Made by a program: the position numbers and the translations under genes. This document shows, piece by piece, positions 39,813-47,518 of a DNA stretch of 64,000 bases; position 1 is the first letter of the stretch; each line of letters opens with the position of its first letter. The DNA lies in assembly GCA_051861545.1 (NCBI GenBank), contig JBIMKP010000013.1, forward strand, positions 30,461 through 94,460, written 5' to 3'. Below the pieces are notes generated by a model. The model searched no databases, was not told the origin of the DNA, and saw nothing but the letters and a program-made list of their open reading frames with translations. Source of the stretch: CAISCU01 sp051861545. GTDB taxonomy: Bacteria > Bacteroidota > Bacteroidia > UKL13-3.

Positions 39813-40732
39813 TATTCGTAAATATCTTCATTATTTAAAATGCTGAGGTAACTATGGTAACGTTCCTCAGAAATATCACCATTTGCAACAGCTTCTAAAA
39901 CAGTACAACCGGGTTCATTTAAATGTATGCAATTATTGAATTTACAAGAACCAATATATGGTTGAATTTCTTTGAAGTAATGAGAGATTTCTGGTTTATC
40001 AAAATCAACTAGTCCAAATTCTCTAATTCCTGGTGTATCAATAATAAAACCGCCCATTTCAAGTGGATGCATTTCAGCAAATGTGGTTGTATGCTGGCCC
40101 TTATTTGAGTAATTTGAAATATGCGTTGTTTTAAGGTTTAAACCGGGTTGAATGGCATTAACCAAACTTGATTTTCCAACACCTGAATGTCCGCTTAATA
40201 AGCTGGTTTTATCTTTTAAAATGTCTTGTAATTCCTTAATTCCTGTATTGTCAGTTACCGATGTTTTTAAACACAAATAGCCAATTTTTTCATAAAGATT
40301 AATGACATAATCCTGCAAAGATTTGAATTCACTTTGCATTAAATCCTGTTTATTAAAAACTATAACCGGTTTAATGTGATAAGCTTCTGATGTCAGTAAA
40401 AATCTATCAATAAAACCCAGTGAGGTTCTTGGAAAAGCCATTGTTACAATTAAAACGGCTTGGTCAAGATTACTTGCTATAATATGGGTTTGTTTAGAAA
40501 GGTTATTTGATTTTCGGATGATATAATTTTTTCGCTCATCAATTTTATGAATAACAGCATTTTCTTGTCCAGGTTCCATTTCATAATGAACAACATCACC
40601 AACTGTAATTGGATTGGTATGTTTAATTCCATCCAACCTGAATTTCCCTTTAATTCTACATGAAATAATAACTCCATTTTCATTGAGAACCTGGTACCAA
40701 CTGCCGGTTGATTTAATTACTTTTCCTTTCAT
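39812..40732 (-). CDS. rsgA: Ribosome small-subunit-dependent GTPase A
   Basis: A 306-residue circularly permuted GTPase that helps late maturation of the 30S subunit. Domain order: an OB-fold (about 1-65), then the G domain with permuted motifs, NKQDL (G4) first, then GHSGVGKSSLVN (G1) and DTPGIREFG (G3), and a C-terminal zinc finger (CKFNNCIHLNEPGC). All are intact. The ATG of dtd sits 1 bp inside its stop. crcB follows upstream after a 1-bp gap, so the genes are co-transcribed. Confidence 0.97.
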   Translation of the reverse strand: MKGKVIKSTGSWYQVLNENGVIISCRIKGKFRLDGIKHTNPITVGDVVHYEMEPGQENAVIHKIDERKNYIIRKSNNLSKQTHIIASNLDQAVLIVTMAFPRTSLGFIDRFLLTSEAYHIKPVIVFNKQDLMQSEFKSLQDYVINLYEKIGYLCLKTSVTDNTGIKELQDILKDKTSLLSGHSGVGKSSLVNAIQPGLNLKTTHISNYSNKGQHTTTFAEMHPLEMGGFIIDTPGIREFGLVDFDKPEISHYFKEIQPYIGSCKFNNCIHLNEPGCTVLEAVANGDISEERYHSYLSILNNEDIYE

Positions 40733-40733
40733 T

Positions 40734-41105
40734 TTATTTCGATAATTGGATGAAAGTTCCGCCGTATGCCGCTATTAAGCCAAGCGAATTGCTTAATACA
40801 ATATAAATGATAGCTGCCATTAATTTTTGTGATTGAAACAATTGAATGCCTTCATATGAAAATGCAGAAAAGGTTGTAAACCCTCCAAGTATTCCTGTTA
40901 TGAATAAGGGTTTAATCCATTCAAAGGAATTAGTGTTATTATAGTTAGTGTAAATCAAACCAATAAAAAAACAACCAACAATATTGATAAATAGTGTGGC
41001 ATAAGGAAAATCTCCTTCATAAAAAGATTTGGTAAGTATAGATATTAAATATCGTAGACTCGCACCAATCATACCACCTAAAGCAACAAGAGCCAATTGT
41101 TTCAT
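40734..41105 (-). CDS. crcB: CrcB/Fluc fluoride channel
   Basis: A 123-residue four-helix membrane protein that exports fluoride as a dual-topology dimer. Typical motifs: LGGMIGASLRYLIS (helix 1 end), LFINIVGCFFIGLIY (the Asn that lines the pore), and GGFTTFSAFSYE (the Phe-box/TTFS). Length is normal. It is the only copy in the window, although some bacteria carry two. No fluoride riboswitch was found in the 66 bp upstream. It belongs to the rsgA-dtd-mazG run. Confidence 0.93.
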   Translation of the reverse strand: MKQLALVALGGMIGASLRYLISILTKSFYEGDFPYATLFINIVGCFFIGLIYTNYNNTNSFEWIKPLFITGILGGFTTFSAFSYEGIQLFQSQKLMAAIIYIVLSNSLGLIAAYGGTFIQLSK

Positions 41106-41171
41106 CGCTGCAAGTTAATCAAAAAAAACTTTTTCATTTTGCTAAGGAATCCTCATGCTTCTTTGATAATA

Positions 41172-41762
41172 TTAAAACCAGATTTTTTCTGAATCATTTC
41201 CTTTGAATCGAGCTGATTGATTTGTTTTACGGATTCCAATTTCCAAACAAATACAAGCATCCAATGCGTGCCAGTTTGAAAAGTTTGGAATTTTAAACTG
41301 AAATTGATTAATAGTTTGTTTTTGAAAATTCTGAATACTTGAATTATCCTTTTTTAGATAGATTTCTTGAAGGTTTTCTGCTTTAATAAAAGCCGCTGGA
41401 TAAGATTCGATTATCTCTATATTTTTAGATTTACAAATGGCTGCCATTTTCATAGCTCTGGCTGTTAATCCACCTAAAAACATTGGCGACATTGCCTTTA
41501 ATTCTTTATCAGTTTCACGGTAGAAATAATCATCGTTAGGGTTTCCGCTATACAATCCTTTTGGTAAACTTAAAGGGGCATCTAAGGCAATTAATTCAGG
41601 TTTAAATGATTCAATCATATGAAGTATCATTTCATCGGCATCCTCATTTTTTTGAGATTGAATCAAGCTGAATTTTCCTTTTTCATCCAACATGGCAATC
41701 GCAGTTGTTCCTGCCAGTTTGCTGCCATAATCTATACCTGCTATTTTTATTTTTTTAGCCAT
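41172..41762 (-). CDS. DUF429 predicted RNase-H-fold nuclease
   Basis: A 196-residue protein of the DUF429 family (RNase-H-like fold). The first strand IAGIDYGSKLAGTTAIAML carries the Asp-Gly expected of the fold. LIALDAPLSLPKGLY is the family's second acidic motif, and IIESYPAAFIK and WHALDACICLEIG provide the remaining acidic residues. No function is proven for the family; nuclease activity is inferred from the fold. Its start overlaps the end of the cryptochrome gene by 16 bp, so the two are translated together. In this window it sits beside DUF2256 and CRY-DASH, suggesting a DNA-related role. Confidence 0.8.
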   Translation of the reverse strand: MAKKIKIAGIDYGSKLAGTTAIAMLDEKGKFSLIQSQKNEDADEMILHMIESFKPELIALDAPLSLPKGLYSGNPNDDYFYRETDKELKAMSPMFLGGLTARAMKMAAICKSKNIEIIESYPAAFIKAENLQEIYLKKDNSSIQNFQKQTINQFQFKIPNFSNWHALDACICLEIGIRKTNQSARFKGNDSEKIWF

Positions 41763-43012
41763 TTTTTCACATATTCTCCTTGAGGGTCGTATTGTTCTGC
41801 CTGTTTTTTGATATTGAATTTTCGATTGGGTCTTGGGTCGTTTCCTACTCCTGCTAGATAAATCCAGTTGCCGTAATTTGAATACACATCATAATCTATC
41901 AGCTGATGCTCAAACCATGCTGCTGCCGGTCTCCAGTCCATATTTAGGTCGTGAATCCAATATGAAGCAACATTTTGTCGGCCTCTATTACTCATCCAAC
42001 CTGTTAGTAAGAGTTCTTTCATGTTTGCATCAACAAAGTCCTCTCCAGTTTCACCCAATGTCCATTTTTTAAAAAGTTCTGGGTCAAATTTCTTTTTATT
42101 TGTTTGATGTTTGATTCCGTTTTTTAAGAAAATTCTCTTTCCAAATTTGGCTGCAATGTTTCTAAAATAATCGCGCCAAAGTAATTCAAACCAAATCCAA
42201 TAAGTTGATTCATTAGCTCCGAATTCATTTTCATGTTCTCTAACATGATGCATCACTGTTTTGGCATTTAAACAACCCAAAGCTAGAAATGGAGAGAGTT
42301 TTGTGGAATCTGAAAAATTAATCAAGCCATTACGTGTTTCCTTGTAGTGTCTGGCATGTCCTTCTAAAATATACTTTTCTAAATGTGCCAAAGCTATTGC
42401 TTCACCATTTACTCTTGGACTTGAATCATTCTCAATATTTGAAATTTGTTCTTGATTTACATCTATTAACCCAACACAATTTGATAGTTGAAATGGTGTG
42501 GGTTGATTGAAGATTGGGATGTTCTTTTCAATTTTGATTCTAAATTGGGTAAATACATCAGGAAGCTTTTGTAAGGGAAATCCGAGTTCATGAATTGGAA
42601 TCAGGTAATTGTCGTCGATAAATTGAATTTTTATTCCGCTTTTATAAAAGATGAGCTCATTGTCTTGTATTTCATCATGTGCAAAATCAACCTGTTTAAA
42701 GATAGTTTCAATTTCATTTCTTTTGCAAATTTCAGGAATGAGAATAGTTGGATTGCCTTTGTAAATATGTAATTGGATTCCATCTAACAGCAATTGTTGT
42801 TTTAAGTCTATTAAGGCATCCATTTGGTGTTTTTTCCTGAAAGGTCCTATTCTGTTCAATCCCCATTCATTTTTCAATTCCAGTCTTTCATCAACAATAA
42901 AAACAAACAAAATAGACTCACTTGAATTAATAGCTTCTTGAATAAGCTGATTTGACTGTGTACGTAAATTGTTTGAAAACCAAACCAGACTTCTTTTAAA
43001 CGTTTTTTTCAT
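41747..43012 (-). CDS. CRY-DASH-type cryptochrome/photolyase
   Basis: A 421-residue flavoprotein of the DASH cryptochrome/photolyase family, which repairs UV-induced dimers in single-stranded DNA and may act as a light sensor. The N-terminal antenna domain starts SLVWFSNNLRTQSN and has AFVID-like segments. The FAD-binding helical domain holds LSPFLALGCLN, WIWFELLWRDYFR and WMSNRGRQNVASYW, plus the C-terminal DYDVYSNYGNWIYLAGVGNDPRPNRKFNI. The pattern is DASH-like rather than class I CPD photolyase. It overlaps DUF429 downstream and the small DUF2256 gene upstream. Confidence 0.9.
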   Translation of the reverse strand: MKKTFKRSLVWFSNNLRTQSNQLIQEAINSSESILFVFIVDERLELKNEWGLNRIGPFRKKHQMDALIDLKQQLLLDGIQLHIYKGNPTILIPEICKRNEIETIFKQVDFAHDEIQDNELIFYKSGIKIQFIDDNYLIPIHELGFPLQKLPDVFTQFRIKIEKNIPIFNQPTPFQLSNCVGLIDVNQEQISNIENDSSPRVNGEAIALAHLEKYILEGHARHYKETRNGLINFSDSTKLSPFLALGCLNAKTVMHHVREHENEFGANESTYWIWFELLWRDYFRNIAAKFGKRIFLKNGIKHQTNKKKFDPELFKKWTLGETGEDFVDANMKELLLTGWMSNRGRQNVASYWIHDLNMDWRPAAAWFEHQLIDYDVYSNYGNWIYLAGVGNDPRPNRKFNIKKQAEQYDPQGEYVKKWLKK

Positions 43013-43148
43013 GTTTATTCATTCTACATTTATCACTGCAATACTTCACTTCATCCCAGTTTTTCTCCCATTTTTTACGCCAGGAAAAAGGTTTGGAGCA
43101 AACAAGACAAATTTTGAATGGAAGATTTTCCTTTTTGATGCCTTTCAT
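42996..43148 (-). CDS. DUF2256 zinc-ribbon small protein
   Basis: A 50-residue protein too short for ordinary gene calling. It has a treble-clef/zinc-ribbon set of cysteines: CLVC (14-17) and CSDKC (37-41), with the conserved core PFSWRKKWEKNWDEVKYCS between them. This is the DUF2256 signature. The ATG at 43148 gives MKGIKKENLPFKI, and the stop TAA is at 42996. Its 3' end overlaps the CRY-DASH start by 17 bp, so the two are translationally coupled. From family knowledge, DUF2256 is repeatedly linked to cryptochromes and DUF2805 (the latter at 30911 here). The function is unknown. Confidence 0.85.
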   Translation of the reverse strand: MKGIKKENLPFKICLVCSKPFSWRKKWEKNWDEVKYCSDKCRMNKHEKNV

Positions 43149-43205
43149 GAATTGATTAACTAAAATCGGGCACTTAGGTTTTAATTTTAAACTCTGAATT
43201 GCAAT

Positions 43206-44108
43206 TTATTTCTTTGCCCTTGGGTGAAATTGCAAAATGGTATCATGCAGATAAGCCCTATCTATATGGGTATAGATTTCGGTAGTTGTTATGCTTTCAT
43301 GTCCTAACATTTGTTGCACTGCTCTTAAATCGGCGCCAGCTTCTACCAATGAACTCGCAAAGGAATGACGTAATGTATGTGGGCTAATTGTTTTTTTAAT
43401 GCCCGCTGCTTTAGCTAAATCTTTAAGGATGTAAAATATCATCACCCTGCTTAATTTACTTCCTCTTCTGTTTAAAAAGAGAATGTCGGTGTTTCCTGGT
43501 TTAGGTACTTGATGAACCCTTATTTCTTGTAAGTAATATTCGATAAATTGTAATGCAATTTTACCAATAGGAACCAATCTTTCTTTATCACCTTTACCAA
43601 TAACACGAATAAATTGTTCGTCTTTGTATATATGCGAAATTTTCAAATTACAGGTTTCAGAAACACGTAAGCCGCAACTAAACATGGTTTCTAAAATGGC
43701 TCTATTTCTAAGGCCTTCTGGTTTAAGAGAATCAATCGCTTCTGCCATTAAATCTATTTCATAGGTTTCTAAAACATCGGGTAGTTTACGTGTAAGTTTG
43801 GGGCCCTGTAAAAGTTCTGCAGGACTTTGTTTGATTTCATCTTCTAATACTAGGTATAAAAAGAAAGATTTTATTCCAGATAATATTCGTGCTTGAGATG
43901 TAGCCTCTAAGGGAATTTCACTAAGGTATTTGATGAAATGTCGTAATTGAGCTAATGTACATTGTGTAGGAGATGTATTTGGGTATTCAATCAACATAAA
44001 TTGAGAAAGTAGTTCAACGTCGTGTAAATAAGCATCAATGCTATTTTTTAACAACGACCTTTCTAGTTGAAGATACATTCTGAATCCTTTAATATAAACC
44101 TGCCACAT
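43206..44108 (-). CDS. xerD: Tyrosine recombinase XerD
   Basis: A 300-residue site-specific recombinase, probably the XerD partner resolving chromosome dimers at dif. An N-terminal SAM-like core-binding domain (about 1-90) precedes the catalytic domain, which carries the full set of residues: Arg in GLRVSETC, Lys in GKGDKERLVPI, His/Arg in SPHTLRHSFAS, His in MLGHESI and the nucleophile Tyr in EIYTHID. ATG 44108 is preferred to a TTG three codons upstream. There are no integrase-specific or mobile-element genes nearby, so a housekeeping role fits better than an integrase role. Confidence 0.93.
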   Translation of the reverse strand: MWQVYIKGFRMYLQLERSLLKNSIDAYLHDVELLSQFMLIEYPNTSPTQCTLAQLRHFIKYLSEIPLEATSQARILSGIKSFFLYLVLEDEIKQSPAELLQGPKLTRKLPDVLETYEIDLMAEAIDSLKPEGLRNRAILETMFSCGLRVSETCNLKISHIYKDEQFIRVIGKGDKERLVPIGKIALQFIEYYLQEIRVHQVPKPGNTDILFLNRRGSKLSRVMIFYILKDLAKAAGIKKTISPHTLRHSFASSLVEAGADLRAVQQMLGHESITTTEIYTHIDRAYLHDTILQFHPRAKK

Positions 44109-44160
44109 GCTTTTCAAACATAATCAAATAATGCTATAATCATTGAGAAAAGGGCATAAA

Positions 44161-44188
44161 AAAAGCCGATTTCAAATTTGAAATCGGC
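44161..44188 (-). terminator. Terminator of the Omp28-like gene
   Basis: GCCGATTTCAAATTTGAAATCGGC is a perfect 24-bp palindrome, preceded by A-run and followed by T-rich sequence. It lies between the leftward Omp28-like gene and xerD, and terminates the former. Confidence 0.88.
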
Positions 44189-44207
44189 CTTAATTTTTTA
44201 TTCTAAA

Positions 44208-45071
44208 TTATTTTTGATCAGAATATGCATTTACAAATTCCCATTTGTTAGCATTTTTCTTGTTAATCATAGTTAAAATAGAAATGTTTTCTTTAACAGT
44301 TGTTAATGGTAAATAAGTAGTATAAGTTTTGCTTACAACTTTGTTAGCAGCGATATCACCTTCAGCAACTACATCACCAAAAGATTTGTTTGTGATTTCA
44401 TCCATTGATTGTTTCAAAACATAGTGGTGAGAAACGTTTGTTGAAGGTGAGTGACCTGCTTGACCAGCTTTAACTTTGTCTTCAATGATGTAAACTCCTA
44501 AGTGGTAAGTACCAGTAGTAGCTTCAAAGAATTTAGTATTAGTTGCAACTGAAACTTTATACCAACCAGCTTCTTCTGTCCAAGTTACAGTGAAAGCCGT
44601 ATTAGCAATTGGAGATTTAGCTACGTGAGCACTTACTGCATCTGCAACCATTTTTTTCTCTCCAGTTACATCAACACCACTAGTTCTTTTTAATTGAGGA
44701 GTAAAGTTAGCACAAAAAGTTGGATATCCTAAAGTTCCAGTATATGAAGCCCAGTATTTATCCCAATCAGAAGCGATTTGAGTGATTAATTCTTTAGCAA
44801 CAAAGTTTTGGCTGTATGTTCCTACGAAATATGCTTTGCCTTTATTTGTAGCTATCATATCTTCAAATGCAACCCAACCCCAAGAACCACATGGTGGGCA
44901 AAGAGTTCCTGTAACTTTGTTTACAACACTGTGAGCAACTCTTGGTACTACAATAGCATTGCCATTTCCATTACCATCACCATCAGTAGTTGTAGATTCT
45001 TTTTTACATGCACCTAAACTTAATGTAAGTACAGACGCAAAAACTAGTCCTTTAAGTAAATTGTTTTTCAT
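44208..45071 (-). CDS. Omp28-related lipoprotein with CPPC motif
   Basis: A 287-residue outer-membrane lipoprotein. The signal MKNNLLKGLVFASVLTLSLGAC ends in the lipobox C22, followed by a short Thr/Asp/Gly/Asn-rich linker. The N-terminal mature domain carries C58-P-P-C61 in GTLCPPCGSWGW, a thioredoxin-type redox motif as in many Omp28-related proteins. The rest is beta-rich (AFTVTWTEEAGWYKVSVATN, YHLGVYIIEDKV). It may act in oxidative folding or as a redox-active surface protein; this is an inference. The frame is open 72 bp upstream, but that extension has no start-like features. A perfect palindromic terminator follows. Confidence 0.8.
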   Translation of the reverse strand: MKNNLLKGLVFASVLTLSLGACKKESTTTDGDGNGNGNAIVVPRVAHSVVNKVTGTLCPPCGSWGWVAFEDMIATNKGKAYFVGTYSQNFVAKELITQIASDWDKYWASYTGTLGYPTFCANFTPQLKRTSGVDVTGEKKMVADAVSAHVAKSPIANTAFTVTWTEEAGWYKVSVATNTKFFEATTGTYHLGVYIIEDKVKAGQAGHSPSTNVSHHYVLKQSMDEITNKSFGDVVAEGDIAANKVVSKTYTTYLPLTTVKENISILTMINKKNANKWEFVNAYSDQK

Positions 45072-45173
45072 TATTATTGGTTTGTTAAAATATTTATTCA
45101 ATACAAATATGTATAAAAAAATCAGAAAAGCAACTAAAATCACTTTCTTATATAATTTACTTATTCCGAAAAT

Positions 45174-46031
45174 TTACTTTTGTACAACTCTCATACTCAG
45201 GTCGATACTTTTGGAGCTATGTGTTAAGGCTCCAACCGAGATAAAATCGACTTCAGATTCTGCATACTTTTCTATTGTATTAAGTGTAATTCCTCCTGAA
45301 GCCTCCGTTTCGTATTTACCATCAATAAGTTTAATTGCTTGCTTTAATAATTCGGGGCTAAAATTATCTAACATAATTCTTTTAACACCACCACAATTTA
45401 ATACTTGTTGCACTTCATCTAAGCTTCTTGTTTCAATTTCAATGTCTAAATTCAATCCTTTGTTTTGTAAATATTCATTGGTTTTTTTTATGGCTTGTTC
45501 AATTCCTCCAGCAAAGTCAATATGATTATCTTTTAACATCACCATATCATACAATCCCATTCTATGGTTGCTGCAACCTCCTGTTTTTACAGCCCATTTT
45601 TCTAATAGACGCATACCTGGTGTGGTTTTACGTGTATCTAAAATGGTGGTTTTATAATCCTTTAAAATCAGACTTATTTTTTTACTCTGACTGGCAATTC
45701 CACTCAATCTTTGCATAAAGTTTAAAACAAGTCTTTCGGCAGTAAGTATGCTGATATCAGAACCTTTTACCTCAAAAACTCTAGTTCCAACTTCAATCTC
45801 ATCACCATCTTTTAAATGAGCTTCATAAATGATGTTTGGGTCGATTCTATGAAATATTTTTTTTGCCAAATCAATTCCGGCAATAATTCCGGCTTCTTTT
45901 GCTATGCAATAAGCATGACCTTGTTGATCGGCAGGAATGCACGCTAATGAGCTATGGTCGCCACTACCTACATCTTCTCTAATGGCAATTTCTATCAAAT
46001 CGTTGATATCAGGATGGTTTAATAAATCCAT
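45174..46031 (-). CDS. nadC: Nicotinate-nucleotide pyrophosphorylase (carboxylating)
   Basis: A 285-residue quinolinate phosphoribosyltransferase of de novo NAD synthesis, converting quinolinate and PRPP to nicotinate mononucleotide with loss of CO2. Motifs: ALREDVGSGDHSS-type opening (IAIREDVGSGDHSS), the Arg/Lys cluster TRKTTPGMR, KTGGCSNHRMGLYDMVMLKDNHI, and the C-terminal ASGGI and ISVGALTHS. All substrate-binding residues appear intact. It is the last gene of a leftward operon with hutH and hisS (1-bp gaps). nadA/nadB are not in the window. Confidence 0.96.
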   Translation of the reverse strand: MDLLNHPDINDLIEIAIREDVGSGDHSSLACIPADQQGHAYCIAKEAGIIAGIDLAKKIFHRIDPNIIYEAHLKDGDEIEVGTRVFEVKGSDISILTAERLVLNFMQRLSGIASQSKKISLILKDYKTTILDTRKTTPGMRLLEKWAVKTGGCSNHRMGLYDMVMLKDNHIDFAGGIEQAIKKTNEYLQNKGLNLDIEIETRSLDEVQQVLNCGGVKRIMLDNFSPELLKQAIKLIDGKYETEASGGITLNTIEKYAESEVDFISVGALTHSSKSIDLSMRVVQK

Positions 46032-46032
46032 T

Positions 46033-47517
46033 TTAGTCTAATTTTTGAATGAATAAAATACTTTGTTCAATATCTTCATGTAAGTACCTGTCGTTTTCCA
46101 ACTTACTTACTTTTTTTCTATATGATGTTAGTAATTCCTCTAATGTATCAGAGGTTTTTAATGGTCTTCTGAATTCAAATGCTTGTGCAGCATTCATTAA
46201 TTCAATGGCAATAATTCTTTCTAAGTTTTTTAATACCCTCAGGCATTTAGTTGCAGCATTTGCTCCCATCGAAACATGATCTTCTTGTCCGTTGCTACTT
46301 ACTATACTATCTACACTTGCCGGGCTGCATAATTGTTTGTTCTGACTAACAATCGAAGCTGCTGTGTATTGAGGAATCATAAAGCCTGAATTTAAACCAG
46401 GATTGCCTGTTAAAAACGCAGGAAGTTCTCTTAAACCTGAGATTAATTGATAAGTTCTTCTTTCTGAAATACTTCCTAATTCAGCCAATGCAATAGCAAG
46501 AAAATCCATCACCAATGCAAGCGGTTGGCCATGGAAATTTCCACCTGAAATAATCAAATCATCATCAGGAAAAACATTTGGATTATCTGTTACTGATTGA
46601 ATTTCGGTTTCAATAACCGATTGAACATATTGCACTGTATCGTATGAAGCTCCATGAACTTGAGGAATGCATCTGAATGCATAGGGGTCCTGAACATGTG
46701 CTTTTGTTCTTTGAATCATTTCACTTCCTGCCAAATTTTTTCTCATTTGATTGGATGTTTCTATTTGTCCTTTATGAGGTCTGATTTGATGAAGTGCATC
46801 TGTAAAAGGTTCGATTCTTCCATCAAAAGCATCTAAAGATAGAGCTGCAACTTTATTAATAACAGGTAGGTACTGCCTTGATTTTAAAAGAATATATGTT
46901 GCATACGAAGACATAAACTGAGTTCCATTAATCAAAGCCAATCCTTCTTTAGATTGTAATTTTACAGAAGGAATATGGAACTTCAATAAAGCTTCTGATG
47001 ATGGGATTTTCTTTCCATCAATCCAAACCATTCCTTTGCCAAATAATGGTATACATAAGTGAGCTAAAGGTGCTAAATCTCCAGAAGCACCCAGTGAACC
47101 TAATTCATATACAACAGGAAGAATGTTATGATTAAAGAAAGTAATCAAAGTTTCAACAGTTTGTAATTGCACACCACTGTAGCCAAACGACAATGATTGT
47201 ACTTTTAACAAAAGCATAATTTTTACAATCTCATTTGGCACTTCATCACCAGTACCACAAGCATGAGATAATAACAGATTTTCTTGTAACTGATTTAATT
47301 CAGAATCTGAAATTTTGGTATTACATAAAGAGCCAAATCCGGTATTGATGCCATAAAACGCATGCTCATTATTCTCCATTTTTTTATCGAGATAAGCACG
47401 GCATTTTATAATTCTAGCTTTTGCTTCATCAGACAATTTTATATGCTTTTTTTGTTTGATGATTGCGTTTATATCAGCTAAATTTAAAGACTGATTGATT
47501 TCAAAATGTGAATGCAT
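46033..47517 (-). CDS. hutH: Histidine ammonia-lyase
   Basis: A 494-residue enzyme that removes ammonia from L-histidine to give urocanate. The MIO electrophile precursor Ala-Ser-Gly lies in LGSLGASGDLAPLAHL. The His-binding region LLLSHACGTGDEV has the SH pair seen in histidine rather than phenylalanine lyases. Other marks: YGINTGFGSL, ALINGTQFMSS, VQDPYAFRCIPQVHGA (active-site Tyr/Arg) and SGGNFHGQP. Size is about right (about 500). hutU, hutI and hutG are absent; the neighbours are nadC and hisS with 1-bp spacing. Confidence 0.93.
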   Translation of the reverse strand: MHSHFEINQSLNLADINAIIKQKKHIKLSDEAKARIIKCRAYLDKKMENNEHAFYGINTGFGSLCNTKISDSELNQLQENLLLSHACGTGDEVPNEIVKIMLLLKVQSLSFGYSGVQLQTVETLITFFNHNILPVVYELGSLGASGDLAPLAHLCIPLFGKGMVWIDGKKIPSSEALLKFHIPSVKLQSKEGLALINGTQFMSSYATYILLKSRQYLPVINKVAALSLDAFDGRIEPFTDALHQIRPHKGQIETSNQMRKNLAGSEMIQRTKAHVQDPYAFRCIPQVHGASYDTVQYVQSVIETEIQSVTDNPNVFPDDDLIISGGNFHGQPLALVMDFLAIALAELGSISERRTYQLISGLRELPAFLTGNPGLNSGFMIPQYTAASIVSQNKQLCSPASVDSIVSSNGQEDHVSMGANAATKCLRVLKNLERIIAIELMNAAQAFEFRRPLKTSDTLEELLTSYRKKVSKLENDRYLHEDIEQSILFIQKLD

Positions 47518-47518
47518 T

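Noticed and set aside
41106..41171. Fluoride riboswitch before crcB
   Set aside because: The short gap lacks the conserved fluoride-aptamer bases and pseudoknot.
42969..43163. Rightward 64-codon frame
   Set aside because: It is the antisense of the real DUF2256 gene and the CRY-DASH start.
43206..44108. Integrase of a mobile element
   Set aside because: The recombinase has XerD length and residues, and no attachment repeats or cargo genes flank it.
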